A stretch of 64,000 bases of DNA, from positions 310,001 to 374,000 of the forward strand of contig WGMJ01000003.1 in assembly GCA_016125135.1 (NCBI GenBank), read 5' to 3'. A program made the position numbers and the translations under genes. A model generated the notes under the pieces. The model was not told where the DNA came from. It ran no database searches and saw nothing but the letters and a program-made list of their open reading frames with translations. Below, piece by piece: positions 1 to 9,380 of this stretch; the stretch's first letter is position 1; every line of letters begins with the position of its first letter. The DNA comes from Alphaproteobacteria bacterium. GTDB lineage: Bacteria > Pseudomonadota > Alphaproteobacteria > Micavibrionales > Micavibrionaceae.

Positions 1-735
1 CACAGCACCCATCAATGACGCGGGAATAGAGCGTGCTGATAGCGCTGCAAAATTCGCATCAAGGTCGATATTTTCTTCTTCACTATTTGTACAAGCCTCT
101 CTGAAGCCGGCGCCCTCGAAGCGCGCTTTATCACAATAGTCCGCGGCAAGGGCGAGTCTTTCCTCCGCCAACAACTGCGCAGGCGTTAAATTACAACGCC
201 TGTCATCACTCGGGCACTCGATTGTTCTGTTACCAGTCGCCGCCAGATAACCCCGCGCACCTTCTTGCTGGGCCAGTCGTGAAACTTCCAGCGCGGCCGC
301 ACCGGCATTCGATGTTTCTGCAAGCGTAGCCGTGGGAGCCAGCGCGGCTGATTGCTCGTAGCGAGCATTGTTCACCGCCTGTGCTTCTGCTTGCCTTTGA
401 GAGCCTTCACTTTGCAGCTCTGCATCCATCGCTTCCATTTCAGCACGCGCATCGGCGGCGCGCGCTGTTAAAATGCCCGAAGTCATGCCGGTGAGTGCCG
501 CAACAAGCGCCGGACTATCATCACCGATCAGTTGCTGGATCATGCTGCTGAAAATATTGTTGAAGAAACCTGAAATAGCGCCCTGAATAGCGTTGTAAAA
601 AATTGCCGGTATCCCGCAACCGCCATAACAGCACACACAACAGGCTTGCGCCTTTTTCGCCGTGACGGGAGCGCCGAGCAAAAACCCGGTTAGAGCCAGT
701 ACAAGCACTGTCTTTTTCAAAAATTGGAACGGCAT
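1..735 (-). CDS. Exported Cys-rich protein of unknown function, beside type IVB secretion genes (3' end off the window)
   Basis: The reading frame is open from an ATG at 735 to the window edge, giving 245 visible residues. It begins with a signal peptide (MPFQFLKKTVLVLALTGFLL, then an APVTA cleavage region). Next comes a Cys-rich patch, ACCVCCYGGCG, around residues 31-41, a hydrophobic stretch around residues 42-65, and a long Ala/Glu-rich helical region. Four further cysteines lie in the visible C-terminal part. It is divergent from dotI with 175 bp between. Placement suggests an envelope component or accessory of the secretion system, but I recognise no family; a VirB5-like role is only a guess. 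The CDS is partial because the stop is not in the window. Confidence 0.75.
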   Translation of the reverse strand, partial: MPFQFLKKTVLVLALTGFLLGAPVTAKKAQACCVCCYGGCGIPAIFYNAIQGAISGFFNNIFSSMIQQLIGDDSPALVAALTGMTSGILTARAADARAEMEAMDAELQSEGSQRQAEAQAVNNARYEQSAALAPTATLAETSNAGAAALEVSRLAQQEGARGYLAATGNRTIECPSDDRRCNLTPAQLLAEERLALAADYCDKARFEGAGFREACTNSEEENIDLDANFAALSARSIPASLMGAV

Positions 736-910
736 AGAATTAATTTTAGCCCGCGAATACTTAAAATTTTATCTAAATTGATTCTATCACAGGCAGAAAA
801 GCGGCGAAAGCTACCGAAATTGGCCGATTTTGTCCCTTTTCAGACACAAATAAGCAATATAATATATTCGAACGCTTCATAATGACGCGTTTTATAAGTT
901 AGACCCCTCA
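736..910. promoter_or_regulatory. Divergent intergenic region with a possible dotI promoter
   Basis: This 175-bp AT-rich gap separates the divergent exported-protein gene and dotI. A consensus-like -10 hexamer, TATAAT, lies at 858-863, about 48 nt before the dotI start codon. No convincing -35 at 16-18 nt was found, so the promoter call is tentative. Confidence 0.3.
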
Positions 911-1597
911 ATGGCCCAGAAACCCTCACCAGCTTCCCGAAAACAGGCCCCGCCGCCGGATCAGGACACAACAGACGCTACAGGTTTGGCCACTGTTATG
1001 ACCCGAAACGCGTTCTACCGCGACGGTTACCGGACAATGTTAAAGGTGGCGCTTGCGCAAGGTGGGGTTATTGTCGCCTTGATTTTATTGCTATTTTTCG
1101 TAATTCAGGGGTCTAAACCTGAAAACCGCTACTTCGCCACGACCGAAGATGGCCGCCTTGTGCCTATGGTGCCGTTAAACGAGCCAAACCTCAGTACACC
1201 CGCTTTAATGTCTTGGGTTGCCCAGTCCGCCACCGAAGTTATGACATTTGGCTTCCATGATTACCGCCGCCGTTTACAAGAATCATCCCGTCATTTTACC
1301 CGTACGGGCTGGGCCAGCTTTACAAAAGCTCTTGAAGATCAAGGTGTTATCACACGTATCGAGGCCAACCGGCAGGTTGTATCGGCCGCGCCTCTGGCCG
1401 CGCCTGTGATTGTATCCGAAGGTATGGTCGGGCCGCGTTATCAGTGGGTGGTCGAGATGCCGATGAGCATTACCTATCAGGCGGGGTCGAAAATCGGCAC
1501 AACCAATATTCTGGCCAAAATGGTGGTGGTGCGGGTCCCGCAGCTTGAAAGCCCGAACGGAATCGGGATCGAGCAATGGATTGCGGTACCACGTTGA
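911..1597 (+). CDS. dotI: Type IVB secretion inner-membrane protein DotI/IcmL (TraM-like)
   Basis: This 228-residue protein has a cytoplasmic N-terminus, one membrane segment at about 45-66, and a periplasmic domain. The family signature is visible in NRYFATTEDGRLVPMVPLNE, followed by the conserved TFGFHDYRRRLQ region. In Dot/Icm and IncI conjugation systems DotI/TraM forms an inner-membrane subcomplex with DotJ and is needed for substrate export. The order dotI-dotH-dotG-dotF that follows matches the type IVB core. The start has only a weak ribosome site (TAGACCCCTCA). Assignment to the family is firm; whether the system moves effectors or DNA cannot be read here. Confidence 0.9.
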   Translation: MAQKPSPASRKQAPPPDQDTTDATGLATVMTRNAFYRDGYRTMLKVALAQGGVIVALILLLFFVIQGSKPENRYFATTEDGRLVPMVPLNEPNLSTPALMSWVAQSATEVMTFGFHDYRRRLQESSRHFTRTGWASFTKALEDQGVITRIEANRQVVSAAPLAAPVIVSEGMVGPRYQWVVEMPMSITYQAGSKIGTTNILAKMVVVRVPQLESPNGIGIEQWIAVPR

Positions 1598-1657
1598 TGA
1601 TTTTGGAAAGAATTCAGAATTTGCGTTCACAAGCGGGATTCAATAAAACTAACTGAC

Positions 1658-2785
1658 ATGAAAAAGTCTTTATACCTACTGCTGGGTGGTTTGCTGTTTT
1701 TCAGCCTTCCTGCTTTTGCGCAAAGCGAGGCAGACCCGCCAATGCCTGTTCCGATCGAGCAATCAATCCAGCAAGGTGAAGGACGTCCCAAAACACTCTC
1801 TGAACTTCTCCAGCAGGGCCAAAACACACAACCGCAACCCGCGCCAGCACAACAGGCACAGGTAACACAAAATACTCCTGCAAGTACAAGCAACGAAGAA
1901 TTGCCGCCCGGCATGATTTTACCCGTTGGTGAAAACGCACTGAACAACATGGTACAGGGTGCAGCCGGTGAAGAGGCGGCAGAAGCGATGATGCGTGAAA
2001 AAGCATTCGGTGCGGCTGTAAACGGCATGATGCCATTGCGCCCGACAGAAATCCGTCGCTTCCTCGAACTTTACGATGAAACCAAGCAAGCTTCGACCGC
2101 CCCTGTGTACGAGCCGCCCAAACCCGAAATTGCTTTTATGCGCGTGTCGCTCGACCCCGGTAAAGCTCCCCTTATTGTGAAGCTGGCACCAGGGAATGTC
2201 ACAACCATCAATATTGTTGATGCCTCGGGCCAGCCATGGCCGATACAAGATGTTAGCTGGGCTGGCAATTTTGAAGTGTTGCAACCAGAAGCAGGTGGAC
2301 ATGTTTTGCGGATCACACCGCTGGCCGATTTCTCACAAGGGAACATTTCGTTACGTCTTGTGCAGCTCAACACACCCGTTATTCTTTCACTCAATACAGG
2401 CCGCGATGTTGTGCATTACCGTCTTGACCTGCAAGTGCCCGAATATGGCCCGAAAGCGAACGCACCTTTAATACAACAAGCGGCCCTGACAATTAGCGCC
2501 GGTGATAAAACCCTGACGCAGGTTTTAGAAGGCGTACCGCCCGAGTCAGCTGTGAAACTGAAAGTTGACGGCATTGATGGCCGCTCGAGCGCATACAAGG
2601 TTAACGAATTTACTTACGTGCGTACACCCTACACATTATTATCGCCCGCGTGGTTTGCCTCTGTTCGTTCAGCTGATGGGATGAATGTTTATGCCCTTGA
2701 AAAAACCCCCGTACTGTTACTGTCCGACAAAGGACAGATGGTGCGCGCCTATGTCCGTGAAGAAGAAACAGAGGCCACACAATGA
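1658..2785 (+). CDS. dotH: Type IVB secretion outer-membrane core protein DotH/IcmK (TraN-like)
   Basis: This is a 375-residue exported protein. A signal peptide covers about residues 1-21 (LPAFA before QSE), followed by a Gln/Pro-rich linker. The conserved DotH/IcmK domain runs from about 95 to 310 and includes MPLRPTEIRRFLELYDET and the VIVxLNTGRDVVHYRLDL-type strand region. DotH, with DotC, DotD, DotF and DotG, builds the outer-membrane core of type IVB systems. The stop overlaps the dotG start as ATGA (2782-2785), indicating translational coupling. The gap from dotI is 60 bp, so one operon is likely. Confidence 0.9.
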   Translation: MKKSLYLLLGGLLFFSLPAFAQSEADPPMPVPIEQSIQQGEGRPKTLSELLQQGQNTQPQPAPAQQAQVTQNTPASTSNEELPPGMILPVGENALNNMVQGAAGEEAAEAMMREKAFGAAVNGMMPLRPTEIRRFLELYDETKQASTAPVYEPPKPEIAFMRVSLDPGKAPLIVKLAPGNVTTINIVDASGQPWPIQDVSWAGNFEVLQPEAGGHVLRITPLADFSQGNISLRLVQLNTPVILSLNTGRDVVHYRLDLQVPEYGPKANAPLIQQAALTISAGDKTLTQVLEGVPPESAVKLKVDGIDGRSSAYKVNEFTYVRTPYTLLSPAWFASVRSADGMNVYALEKTPVLLLSDKGQMVRAYVREEETEATQ

Positions 2786-4437
2786 GTGATATGGACAACG
2801 AACCACAAGACCTGGAACCGGAAGATCTGGATTTCGACACTGACCTTGGAAATAGCAATGGTGGTCAGTCACTGAAAGAGCTTGTAAAGCAGCCTATGGT
2901 CAAGCTTGGCCTTGTTGCCGGTGGCTTTGTGTTGCTCATCATCCTGATATCGACCTTTGGCGGCAGTAAAAAAGAAGCGCCATCAGTTGTTGCGAACGCA
3001 CCCGACATCAAGGAAGCGCCAGGCACACAGGAACTCAGCCCCGCTGTTGCAGAAGCGGTTGAAAGTTTCAACCAGCAAAAACTGGAAGAAGCGATTAAAA
3101 CAGGGCAAAGCTACGTGCCTGTACCAACCGACCCGATCAAGGACCGTTTGCCTGATAGTGGTGGCATGGATGATACAACCGACCCGCTGGCAAAATGGCG
3201 TGAAATGCAGCGCGAGCGTAAAGAGCGCGAAACCGTGCAGCGCCAACAAGCCATGACACAACTGCAAGTGCCGCAAAAACCAACCAAAGACGACGCAGCA
3301 GAAAAAGAAGCATTGAAAGCCATGGCGCAATCCATGAGCAATCATATGAATAGAATTCTGGGCGACCAATCAAAAGATAAAATGCAGTTCTTTGAAGTGC
3401 CCAATGCCGTTGCTGTGGCAACAGGTATGCAGCAACAGCAGGCGGGCCTGGGTAATTTACTGGGCAGCAACACAGCGAATGCAACGCTTGCAAATAACAA
3501 CGCTGCTCTCACGCCAGAACAACAAGCAGCCCTGATGCAGGAGCAGAAAAAGAAAACACTTGTGCCCGCAGGTAAGATTGAATATGCGCAGCTCATTACC
3601 GAAGCCAACACCGATGCCCCGGGCCCTGTGCTCGCTGAAATTGTGAGCGGCCCGTTACGTGGTAGCCGCTTGCTGGGAAGCTTCCGTGACACAAATGATT
3701 ATCTGACGCTCAGCTTCAATACTGTTGTTTATAAAAAAGAGAGTATCCCGATTGAAGCTGTTGCGGTGAACCCTGATAACGCGCTTCCCGGCCTTGTGAG
3801 CGAAATTGACCGCAAATACTGGAGCCGTGTTATTTTGCCTGCCGCTGCCCGCTTTATTGAAGGTATGGGTGAAGCCATCGCCGAGAGTGGCAGCACAACT
3901 GTGACTGTTGACGGTGGTGCAGCTGTTTCAAGCCAGAATGATTTGGATGCAAAACAAGAACTATATAAAGGTGTTGAAAAAGCCGCGGAAGAACTTGGCA
4001 ATATTTTTGAAGAAAACCGCACCGAGCGCCCGACAATTGTTGTTTATTCCGGTACGCCGATGGGCATAATTTTCATGCGGCCCGTTGTTGAAGGCCAGAC
4101 TTACGATGCCATGTATGCCCAACAGCAAGGTCAGGGCGGTTTCTCCCCTTACGGAAACCTGACATCGAACTGGAACGGCATGGGCGGCGGCATTCCGGGC
4201 TTTGGTACAAATAGCTCTTACCAGCCGTATGGCAGTAGTGGTTTTGGTAACACACCGTTAACCGGATATAGTGCACAATTGGGCGCACCAGCTGGCAGCA
4301 CGGGAAGCTTGGGTTACTATCCGTCATACGGAACAGGCTATGGTAATAGTTACAACCCCTATTCGTCCTACCAGCCGACATCCACGCCGACAACAACCGG
4401 CACCGGCAGCACAACAACGACTGGGACAAGCAAATAA
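2782..4437 (+). CDS. dotG: Type IVB secretion channel protein DotG/IcmE (VirB10-like C-terminus)
   Basis: This 551-residue protein has an acidic cytoplasmic head, one membrane segment at about 43-59, and a Gln/Ala-rich periplasmic region. The VirB10/TrbI-like domain is at about 265-435 (GPLRGSRLLGSFRD, LSFNTVVYKKESIPI, then RPTIVVYSGTPMGIIFMRPV). DotG spans both membranes and lines the channel in Dot/Icm machines. At 551 residues it lacks the long pentapeptide-type repeats of Legionella DotG and is nearer the size of IncI TraO. It is unusual in continuing past the VirB10 domain as a low-complexity tail of about 105 residues rich in Gly, Tyr, Ser and Thr, ending in a Thr/Gly tract. Confidence 0.9.
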   Translation: MSDMDNEPQDLEPEDLDFDTDLGNSNGGQSLKELVKQPMVKLGLVAGGFVLLIILISTFGGSKKEAPSVVANAPDIKEAPGTQELSPAVAEAVESFNQQKLEEAIKTGQSYVPVPTDPIKDRLPDSGGMDDTTDPLAKWREMQRERKERETVQRQQAMTQLQVPQKPTKDDAAEKEALKAMAQSMSNHMNRILGDQSKDKMQFFEVPNAVAVATGMQQQQAGLGNLLGSNTANATLANNNAALTPEQQAALMQEQKKKTLVPAGKIEYAQLITEANTDAPGPVLAEIVSGPLRGSRLLGSFRDTNDYLTLSFNTVVYKKESIPIEAVAVNPDNALPGLVSEIDRKYWSRVILPAAARFIEGMGEAIAESGSTTVTVDGGAAVSSQNDLDAKQELYKGVEKAAEELGNIFEENRTERPTIVVYSGTPMGIIFMRPVVEGQTYDAMYAQQQGQGGFSPYGNLTSNWNGMGGGIPGFGTNSSYQPYGSSGFGNTPLTGYSAQLGAPAGSTGSLGYYPSYGTGYGNSYNPYSSYQPTSTPTTTGTGSTTTTGTSK

Positions 4438-4467
4438 TACGCTGACGCCCCTCTTGAGGAGACAACT

Positions 4468-5742
4468 ATGAGCGACAACAGAAACAATGACGGCTTTGAA
4501 GATTCTCTTGATTGGGATCTTGACGAAGAGCTGGACGCGCAAGATATCAACGAAATCGAGGGCATTGCCCCGACTGAAGATGTTTCCGGTGGCGAGGAAC
4601 TGCCCTACGCAAAATCCCGCATCAAAAAACAAAAAGGTCTGGTTGATTACCTGATTATTGGTGGCGGTGTTGTTATTGGTCTTGTGATTATGTTGTTCCT
4701 TTTTGGTGGCGGCGGTGATTCATCTGCACCACAACAACAAAATGCCCAGCAACAGCAACAAGCGGGTGTTGCGCCTGAACCCGTCATGCAGGAACAGGCT
4801 GTGCCAGCTCCGCAACAAGCCGGACTTGAAGCAGTGCCACCACAGCCGGAAACAGATGGCGGCATGTTGAATGACCCGAATTTACTTGCGGGCATCCAGC
4901 CACCACCACAAGTGATGCCGGAAGTAGCACCACCACAGCCCGAGCAAGCAGCGCCAGTTGACCCGCTTTTGAACCCTACTTCACCCGATCTTTCAGCACA
5001 GGCACCAGCACAAGTGAACGAACCAATGCCGACACCCGTTGACCCCAACGCTGTTGTGGCAGAACCTACACCCGTGCCGATGGCTGACATTACAACGCCG
5101 CAACAACCCCCTGTCGAGCAGGTAACGCCCGATATTCAGGCGCAGCAATTACCCCCACAGGAAGTTGCACAACCAGCACCCGATGCCAGCGCCGATGTTG
5201 CTGTTGCTTTCGAACAGCGTATTACACGCATCGAACAGCAGATCATCGAGATGCAAAACAGCGTACAAAGCCAGAATAATGCAAATGATATGCAAGCCAT
5301 CCGTGATACATTGGCACGCCTTGAACAGCGCCTGAACGAAACAGCAAATGTAGCCGAACAAGCCAAGCAGCAAGCAGCAAGCAAGCCTGCAGCAAAAGCG
5401 GCTGAACCTGCTGATGATGAACCAGCACCGGCCCCTGTGAAAAAAGCGGCCAGCAAGCCAAAACCAAAACCGGCGTCAGAAACCAATACATGGGACAAGC
5501 CCTACAACCCGAATAATGCAGCCCCCGCCAGCCCCTCAACAGGTATTAGCGGTCCTGCAACACGCGGCTATGAGCTTCGTAGCGCACAACCTGATGTTGC
5601 CTATATTTCAAAATCAGGCTCCGACACACTACAGGCCGTGCGCGTGGGCGATAATGTGCCGGGTATCGGCACGGTCAAAGCCATCACCGCACAAAACGGT
5701 GTCTGGGTTGTAATCGGCACACAAGGCACGATCCGTCCGTAA
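4468..5742 (+). CDS. DotF/IcmG-like type IVB secretion inner-membrane protein
   Basis: The 424-residue protein has an acidic N-terminal cytoplasmic part and a membrane helix at about 60-80. A long Pro/Gln/Ala-rich periplasmic linker runs to about 245, followed by a coiled-coil at about 246-300 (FEQRITRIEQQIIEMQNSVQ onwards) and a Lys/Pro/Ala stretch. A compact C-terminal domain ends NGVWVVIGTQGTIRP. This architecture and the position after dotG fit DotF/IcmG/TraP, but the linker is low complexity, so the assignment rests on layout, context and the C-terminal domain. A GAGGAGA ribosome site precedes the ATG. It ends 2 bp before cmk, so the secretion and cmk genes may be read together. Confidence 0.7.
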   Translation: MSDNRNNDGFEDSLDWDLDEELDAQDINEIEGIAPTEDVSGGEELPYAKSRIKKQKGLVDYLIIGGGVVIGLVIMLFLFGGGGDSSAPQQQNAQQQQQAGVAPEPVMQEQAVPAPQQAGLEAVPPQPETDGGMLNDPNLLAGIQPPPQVMPEVAPPQPEQAAPVDPLLNPTSPDLSAQAPAQVNEPMPTPVDPNAVVAEPTPVPMADITTPQQPPVEQVTPDIQAQQLPPQEVAQPAPDASADVAVAFEQRITRIEQQIIEMQNSVQSQNNANDMQAIRDTLARLEQRLNETANVAEQAKQQAASKPAAKAAEPADDEPAPAPVKKAASKPKPKPASETNTWDKPYNPNNAAPASPSTGISGPATRGYELRSAQPDVAYISKSGSDTLQAVRVGDNVPGIGTVKAITAQNGVWVVIGTQGTIRP

Positions 5743-5744
5743 TT

Positions 5745-6425
5745 ATGATGGGCGCTGTTGTTGCTATTGATGGCCCTTCCGCAAGTGGTAAGGGAACGCT
5801 CGCAAAAAAGATTGCAGCAAAACTCGGCTTTGCCCATCTCGATACGGGCTCGCTTTACCGCTTTGTTGCCCTTAAAACGCTTGAGAATAATCTCGACGAA
5901 ACAGCGCCTGAAAAAGTGATTGCCCTTGCCCGTGCCGTGCACCAGCAGCTTGTGCAAGAGGGACTATCGATCCTTGATACAGATGCCATCCGCACCGAAG
6001 AAGTAAGTGTGATGACCTCGAAAACAAGCGCTATTCCGGGTGTGCGGGAGATATTGCGCGACATCCAGCTTGGTTTTGCTGCAAACCCGCGCCGGCATGA
6101 CGGAAGTTCCGCAAAAGGCGCGGTCATTGACGGGCGTGATATCGGCACCGTGATATGCCCGCTCGCCGAAGCCAAGTTATTTGTAACCGCCAGCACCGAG
6201 GAGCGTGCCCGCCGCCGCCATGCCGAATTGCGTGACCGTGGCCTGCCTGATAGCTATGAGGCGATACTCAAGGATATGCAGGAACGTGACGAGCGGGACC
6301 GCAACCGCCCTGTCTCCCCCACCATCCCCGCAACAGACGCTTTTGTGCTGGATACGACCGATATGACAAGGGATGCCGCCCTTGAAAAAGCCCTGCAGAT
6401 TCTACTTGAAAAGGGGCTGGAATAA
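5745..6425 (+). CDS. cmk: Cytidylate kinase
   Basis: Phosphorylates CMP/dCMP with ATP in the cytoplasm. The P-loop GPSASGKGT is at residues 10-18, followed by LDTGSLYRFVAL; the NMP-binding signature GAVIDGRDIGTVICP and the lid ERARRRHAELRDRG are clear. Length (226 residues) is standard. In many alpha- and gammaproteobacteria cmk lies directly before rpsA, as here. Two adjacent ATGs (5745 and 5748) are possible starts; both follow the dotF-like stop closely. Confidence 0.96.
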   Translation: MMGAVVAIDGPSASGKGTLAKKIAAKLGFAHLDTGSLYRFVALKTLENNLDETAPEKVIALARAVHQQLVQEGLSILDTDAIRTEEVSVMTSKTSAIPGVREILRDIQLGFAANPRRHDGSSAKGAVIDGRDIGTVICPLAEAKLFVTASTEERARRRHAELRDRGLPDSYEAILKDMQERDERDRNRPVSPTIPATDAFVLDTTDMTRDAALEKALQILLEKGLE

Positions 6426-6581
6426 GGCTTATAGTGCGGCCACATCGCGGTTTCTCCTGCGGCCTTTTTATAAAACGCCGGGAAAACATGGAGAAATTCG
6501 GGATATTACGGTGTTTCGTTAGCCAGTGGGCCACAGGCCGAGCGCAACGATAAACGCCAAAATCAGTTAAGGAAATCTCAA

Positions 6582-8345
6582 ATGGGAAAAGCATCTGCTA
6601 AACTGCGCGACCGCGCAGAATCAAACAACTTTGCCAATTTATTGGAAGAGTCGATGAAAGAAAAAGCAACACAAGGTGCCGTGGTAAACGGCCGTGTGAT
6701 TGCGATCAACGACGATAACGTCGTCGTTGATGTCGGTCTGAAATCGGAAGGGCGCATTGCACTGCGTGAGTTCTCGATGCCGGGCCAGCCACCTGAAGTA
6801 AAGGTTGGCGATATCGTTGAAGTATTCGTGGAACGCCTCGAAGACCGCAACGGTGAAACAGTTCTATCACGCGAAAAAGCACGCCGCGAAGAAGTCTGGT
6901 TCGAGCTCGAGAAACTGCACAAAAAAGCAGAGCGCGTTACCGGCGTTATCTTCAGCAAAGTCAAAGGTGGCTTTACGGTTGATCTGGGCGGCGCACTCGC
7001 GTTCTTGCCTGGTTCACAAGTGGATATCCGCCCGATCAAGGATGCAAATCCGATCATGGGCACGCCACAGCCGTTCATCATCCTCAAAATGGACCGTCAA
7101 CGTGGCAACATTGTTGTCTCACGTCGTGCTGTTCTTGAAGAGAGCCGCGAAGCAAACCGTAGCGAGATCATGGGCCAGATTTCTGAAGGCCAGACGCTCA
7201 AAGGAACCGTTAAAAACATCACAGATTACGGCGCATTCGTTGATCTGGGCGGTGTTGACGGTCTTCTGCACATCACAGACATCTCATGGAAGCGTGTAAA
7301 CCACCCGTCCGAGATGCTGTCTGTTGGTCAGCAAATTGACGTTCAAGTGATCAAGTACAACCAGGAAAACCAACGTATCAGCCTGGGCATGAAACAGCTT
7401 GAAAATGATCCATGGGCTGGCGTTGCCGAGAAATTCTCTGCTGGTCAGAAACTCAGTGGTAAAGTGACGAACCTCGCCGATTACGGTGTATTCGTTGAAC
7501 TGGGCGAAGGCGTTGAAGGTCTTGTTCACGTGTCAGAAATGTCATGGACGAAGAAGAACGTTCACCCGAGCAAACTTGTGACACAAGGTCAGGATGTTGA
7601 CGTTGTGGTGCTTGAAGTTGATAACGACAAACGTCGTATCAGCCTTGGCATGAAACAGGCACAGGAAAACCCATGGGCGAAATTTGCTGATACACATAGC
7701 GCAGGCGATGTGATTGAAGGCGAAATTCGCAACGTAACGGAGTTTGGTCTGTTTATTGCACTCGGCCCGGATATCGACGGTATGGCCCACATGTCTGATC
7801 TCTCATGGGAGAAATCAGGCGAGGAAGCCATCAAGGAATACGCAAAAGGTTCTACTGTGAAGGTGAAAATCCTTGATATGGACCCCGAGAAAGAGCGTGT
7901 ATCACTTGGCGTGAAACAACTAACAAACGATCCGTTTGATGGCGCCATGAAAGGCGTTGAAAAAGGCGCGGTTGTAACCTGTACAGTGACCGAAGTGAAC
8001 GATAAAGGCATTGAAGTGACCGTGAACGACTATCTGAAAGGCAGCATCAAAAAGGCTGATCTTTCTAAAGAACGTTCTGAGCAACGCCCTGACCGTTTCG
8101 CTGTTGGCGAGAAGGTAGACGCAAAAGTGCTCACCGTTGACCTGAAGAAGCGCATCATCACACTTTCGATCAAAGCGAAAGAAATTGATGAAGATAAAGC
8201 AGCGCTTGAAGCCTTCGGTTCAACCGAGTCTGGTGCGTCACTTGGTGATATTCTTGGTGCAGCCCTCAAAAAAGACGGCGGCAGCGAAGAAACAGCACCA
8301 AAGAAAAAAGCCACTAAAAAAGCTAAAGACGAAGCAGCTGAATAA
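6582..8345 (+). CDS. rpsA: Small ribosomal subunit protein S1
   Basis: This 587-residue protein has six S1 RNA-binding domains, at about 33-98, 115-185, 203-272, 288-360, 375-447 and 462-530. They are marked by repeats such as VKNITDYGAFVDLGGVDGLL and VTNLADYGVFVELGEGVEGL. The tail is Lys/Ala-rich. S1 binds mRNA leaders on the 30S subunit. The ribosome site AAGGAA lies 9 nt before the ATG. The 156-bp gap after cmk holds a GC-rich stretch ending in a T-run (about 6435-6467) but no clean hairpin, so I do not call a terminator there. The gene ends at a strong hairpin terminator. Confidence 0.97.
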   Translation: MGKASAKLRDRAESNNFANLLEESMKEKATQGAVVNGRVIAINDDNVVVDVGLKSEGRIALREFSMPGQPPEVKVGDIVEVFVERLEDRNGETVLSREKARREEVWFELEKLHKKAERVTGVIFSKVKGGFTVDLGGALAFLPGSQVDIRPIKDANPIMGTPQPFIILKMDRQRGNIVVSRRAVLEESREANRSEIMGQISEGQTLKGTVKNITDYGAFVDLGGVDGLLHITDISWKRVNHPSEMLSVGQQIDVQVIKYNQENQRISLGMKQLENDPWAGVAEKFSAGQKLSGKVTNLADYGVFVELGEGVEGLVHVSEMSWTKKNVHPSKLVTQGQDVDVVVLEVDNDKRRISLGMKQAQENPWAKFADTHSAGDVIEGEIRNVTEFGLFIALGPDIDGMAHMSDLSWEKSGEEAIKEYAKGSTVKVKILDMDPEKERVSLGVKQLTNDPFDGAMKGVEKGAVVTCTVTEVNDKGIEVTVNDYLKGSIKKADLSKERSEQRPDRFAVGEKVDAKVLTVDLKKRIITLSIKAKEIDEDKAALEAFGSTESGASLGDILGAALKKDGGSEETAPKKKATKKAKDEAAE

Positions 8346-8365
8346 TCAGCGCTTCTCTTTCAAAC

Positions 8366-8397
8366 AAAAGGCGGGATTAGTTTCCCGCCTTTTTTGT
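8366..8397. terminator. Bidirectional intrinsic terminator for rpsA and the LysR gene
   Basis: A seven-base-pair GC stem (GGCGGGA/TCCCGCC, 8370-8376 with 8383-8389) is flanked by an A-run on the left and a T-run on the right. It can therefore terminate both rpsA and the convergent LysR gene. The LysR stop codon lies within the hairpin. Confidence 0.88.
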
Positions 8398-9264
8398 TTT
8401 TACCAGATCCACAAAATGCGTGATCAGTTTATCAGGCCGCTTCCTGTAAATCAGCGCGAAGCCTGTTTGCCCTTCCGTGCCGTTTAAATGCTTGTAAACA
8501 AGCCCACGCACGGGAATTGTCGCCATACAATCAGGCACAAGGCCGACCCCCAGCCCGCTGGCGGCAAGGCCCGCAATCGTCATTTGCTCGGGTGCCTCCT
8601 GAATAATATCGGGCGTGACCTTGTTTTCGAGAAAGAACCGCATCATCGCGTCATACCCGCCGGGGCTGTTATAGCGCGGATAAAATATCAACTTCTCACC
8701 CACCAGATCCTCCACAGTGACGCTATTTTTCTTGGCAAGCCTATGTGTTTTTGTGCAGGCGATTGACCAGCCCTCACGCGCAAATTCAAATATCTCAAGC
8801 CCACTGGGTAAATTCTCAGGCAGGCGAATAAGTGCAACATCAAGTACGCCATCAACCACTTGCTGAGGCAGATCACCGTTCACGCCTTGTGCGATATCAA
8901 GTACAACGGCAGGCAACTTGGCGCGCGCTGCCTGCACAATATTCTGTAACACGCCGCTAATGGCAGAGCTGATAAACCCGAATTTTATAACGCCTGTTTT
9001 ACCATCCCCTACCAACCGCGCCGCAATTTTTGCGTGGGACGCATCATTTAAAATTCTGCGCGCTTGCACTAAAAATTCTTCGCCCGCACACGTGATCTCG
9101 ATTGCGCGCCCGACACGGTCAAACAGGGGCGTGCCAATCTCCTCTTCCAACTGCTGGATGGTGAGGCTTAAAGGTGGCTGCGAAATATTGAGACGGGCAG
9201 CCGCGCGGTGGATATTCATCTCCTCCGCGACAGCCACGAAATAGCGCAAATGCCTTAATTCCAC
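8377..9264 (-). CDS. LysR-family transcriptional regulator
   Basis: The 295-residue protein has an N-terminal winged helix (MELRHLRYFVAVAEEMNIHR, then AAARLNISQPPLSLTIQQLEE, residues 1-60). The effector-binding periplasmic-protein-like domain runs from about 88 to 290. The N-terminus resembles the CatR/BenM-type subgroup (aromatic or organic-acid regulators), but the ligand cannot be told. It faces the 9381 gene with a 116-bp AT-rich gap holding an inverted repeat, the normal arrangement for a LysR target. Confidence 0.92.
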   Translation of the reverse strand: MELRHLRYFVAVAEEMNIHRAAARLNISQPPLSLTIQQLEEEIGTPLFDRVGRAIEITCAGEEFLVQARRILNDASHAKIAARLVGDGKTGVIKFGFISSAISGVLQNIVQAARAKLPAVVLDIAQGVNGDLPQQVVDGVLDVALIRLPENLPSGLEIFEFAREGWSIACTKTHRLAKKNSVTVEDLVGEKLIFYPRYNSPGGYDAMMRFFLENKVTPDIIQEAPEQMTIAGLAASGLGVGLVPDCMATIPVRGLVYKHLNGTEGQTGFALIYRKRPDKLITHFVDLVKTKKAGN

Positions 9265-9278
9265 GTAATGAGCCTCAA

Positions 9279-9299
9279 TTGATATATTATATATATCAA
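9279..9299. promoter_or_regulatory. Inverted repeat in the LysR divergent promoter region
   Basis: The half-sites TTGATATAT and ATATATCAA are separated by 3 bp, just upstream of the LysR start and 82 bp before the next gene. The position suits a LysR-type autoregulatory site, though the AT-rich composition weakens the case. Confidence 0.4.
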
Positions 9300-9380
9300 T
9301 ATAATAAAAATATAGTATTTTTTATATCAGACACTTTTCTTTATCTCTGTTCGTACTAACTCAACGCAAAGGAAAGCACC

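Noticed and set aside
4700-5500. Apparent repeats in the dotF-like gene
   Set aside because: They reflect Pro/Gln/Ala-rich low-complexity coding sequence, not DNA repeats.
6427-6470. Possible terminator or attenuator between cmk and rpsA
   Set aside because: The GC-rich TGCGGCC copies are direct, not inverted, repeats; no stable stem precedes the T-run.
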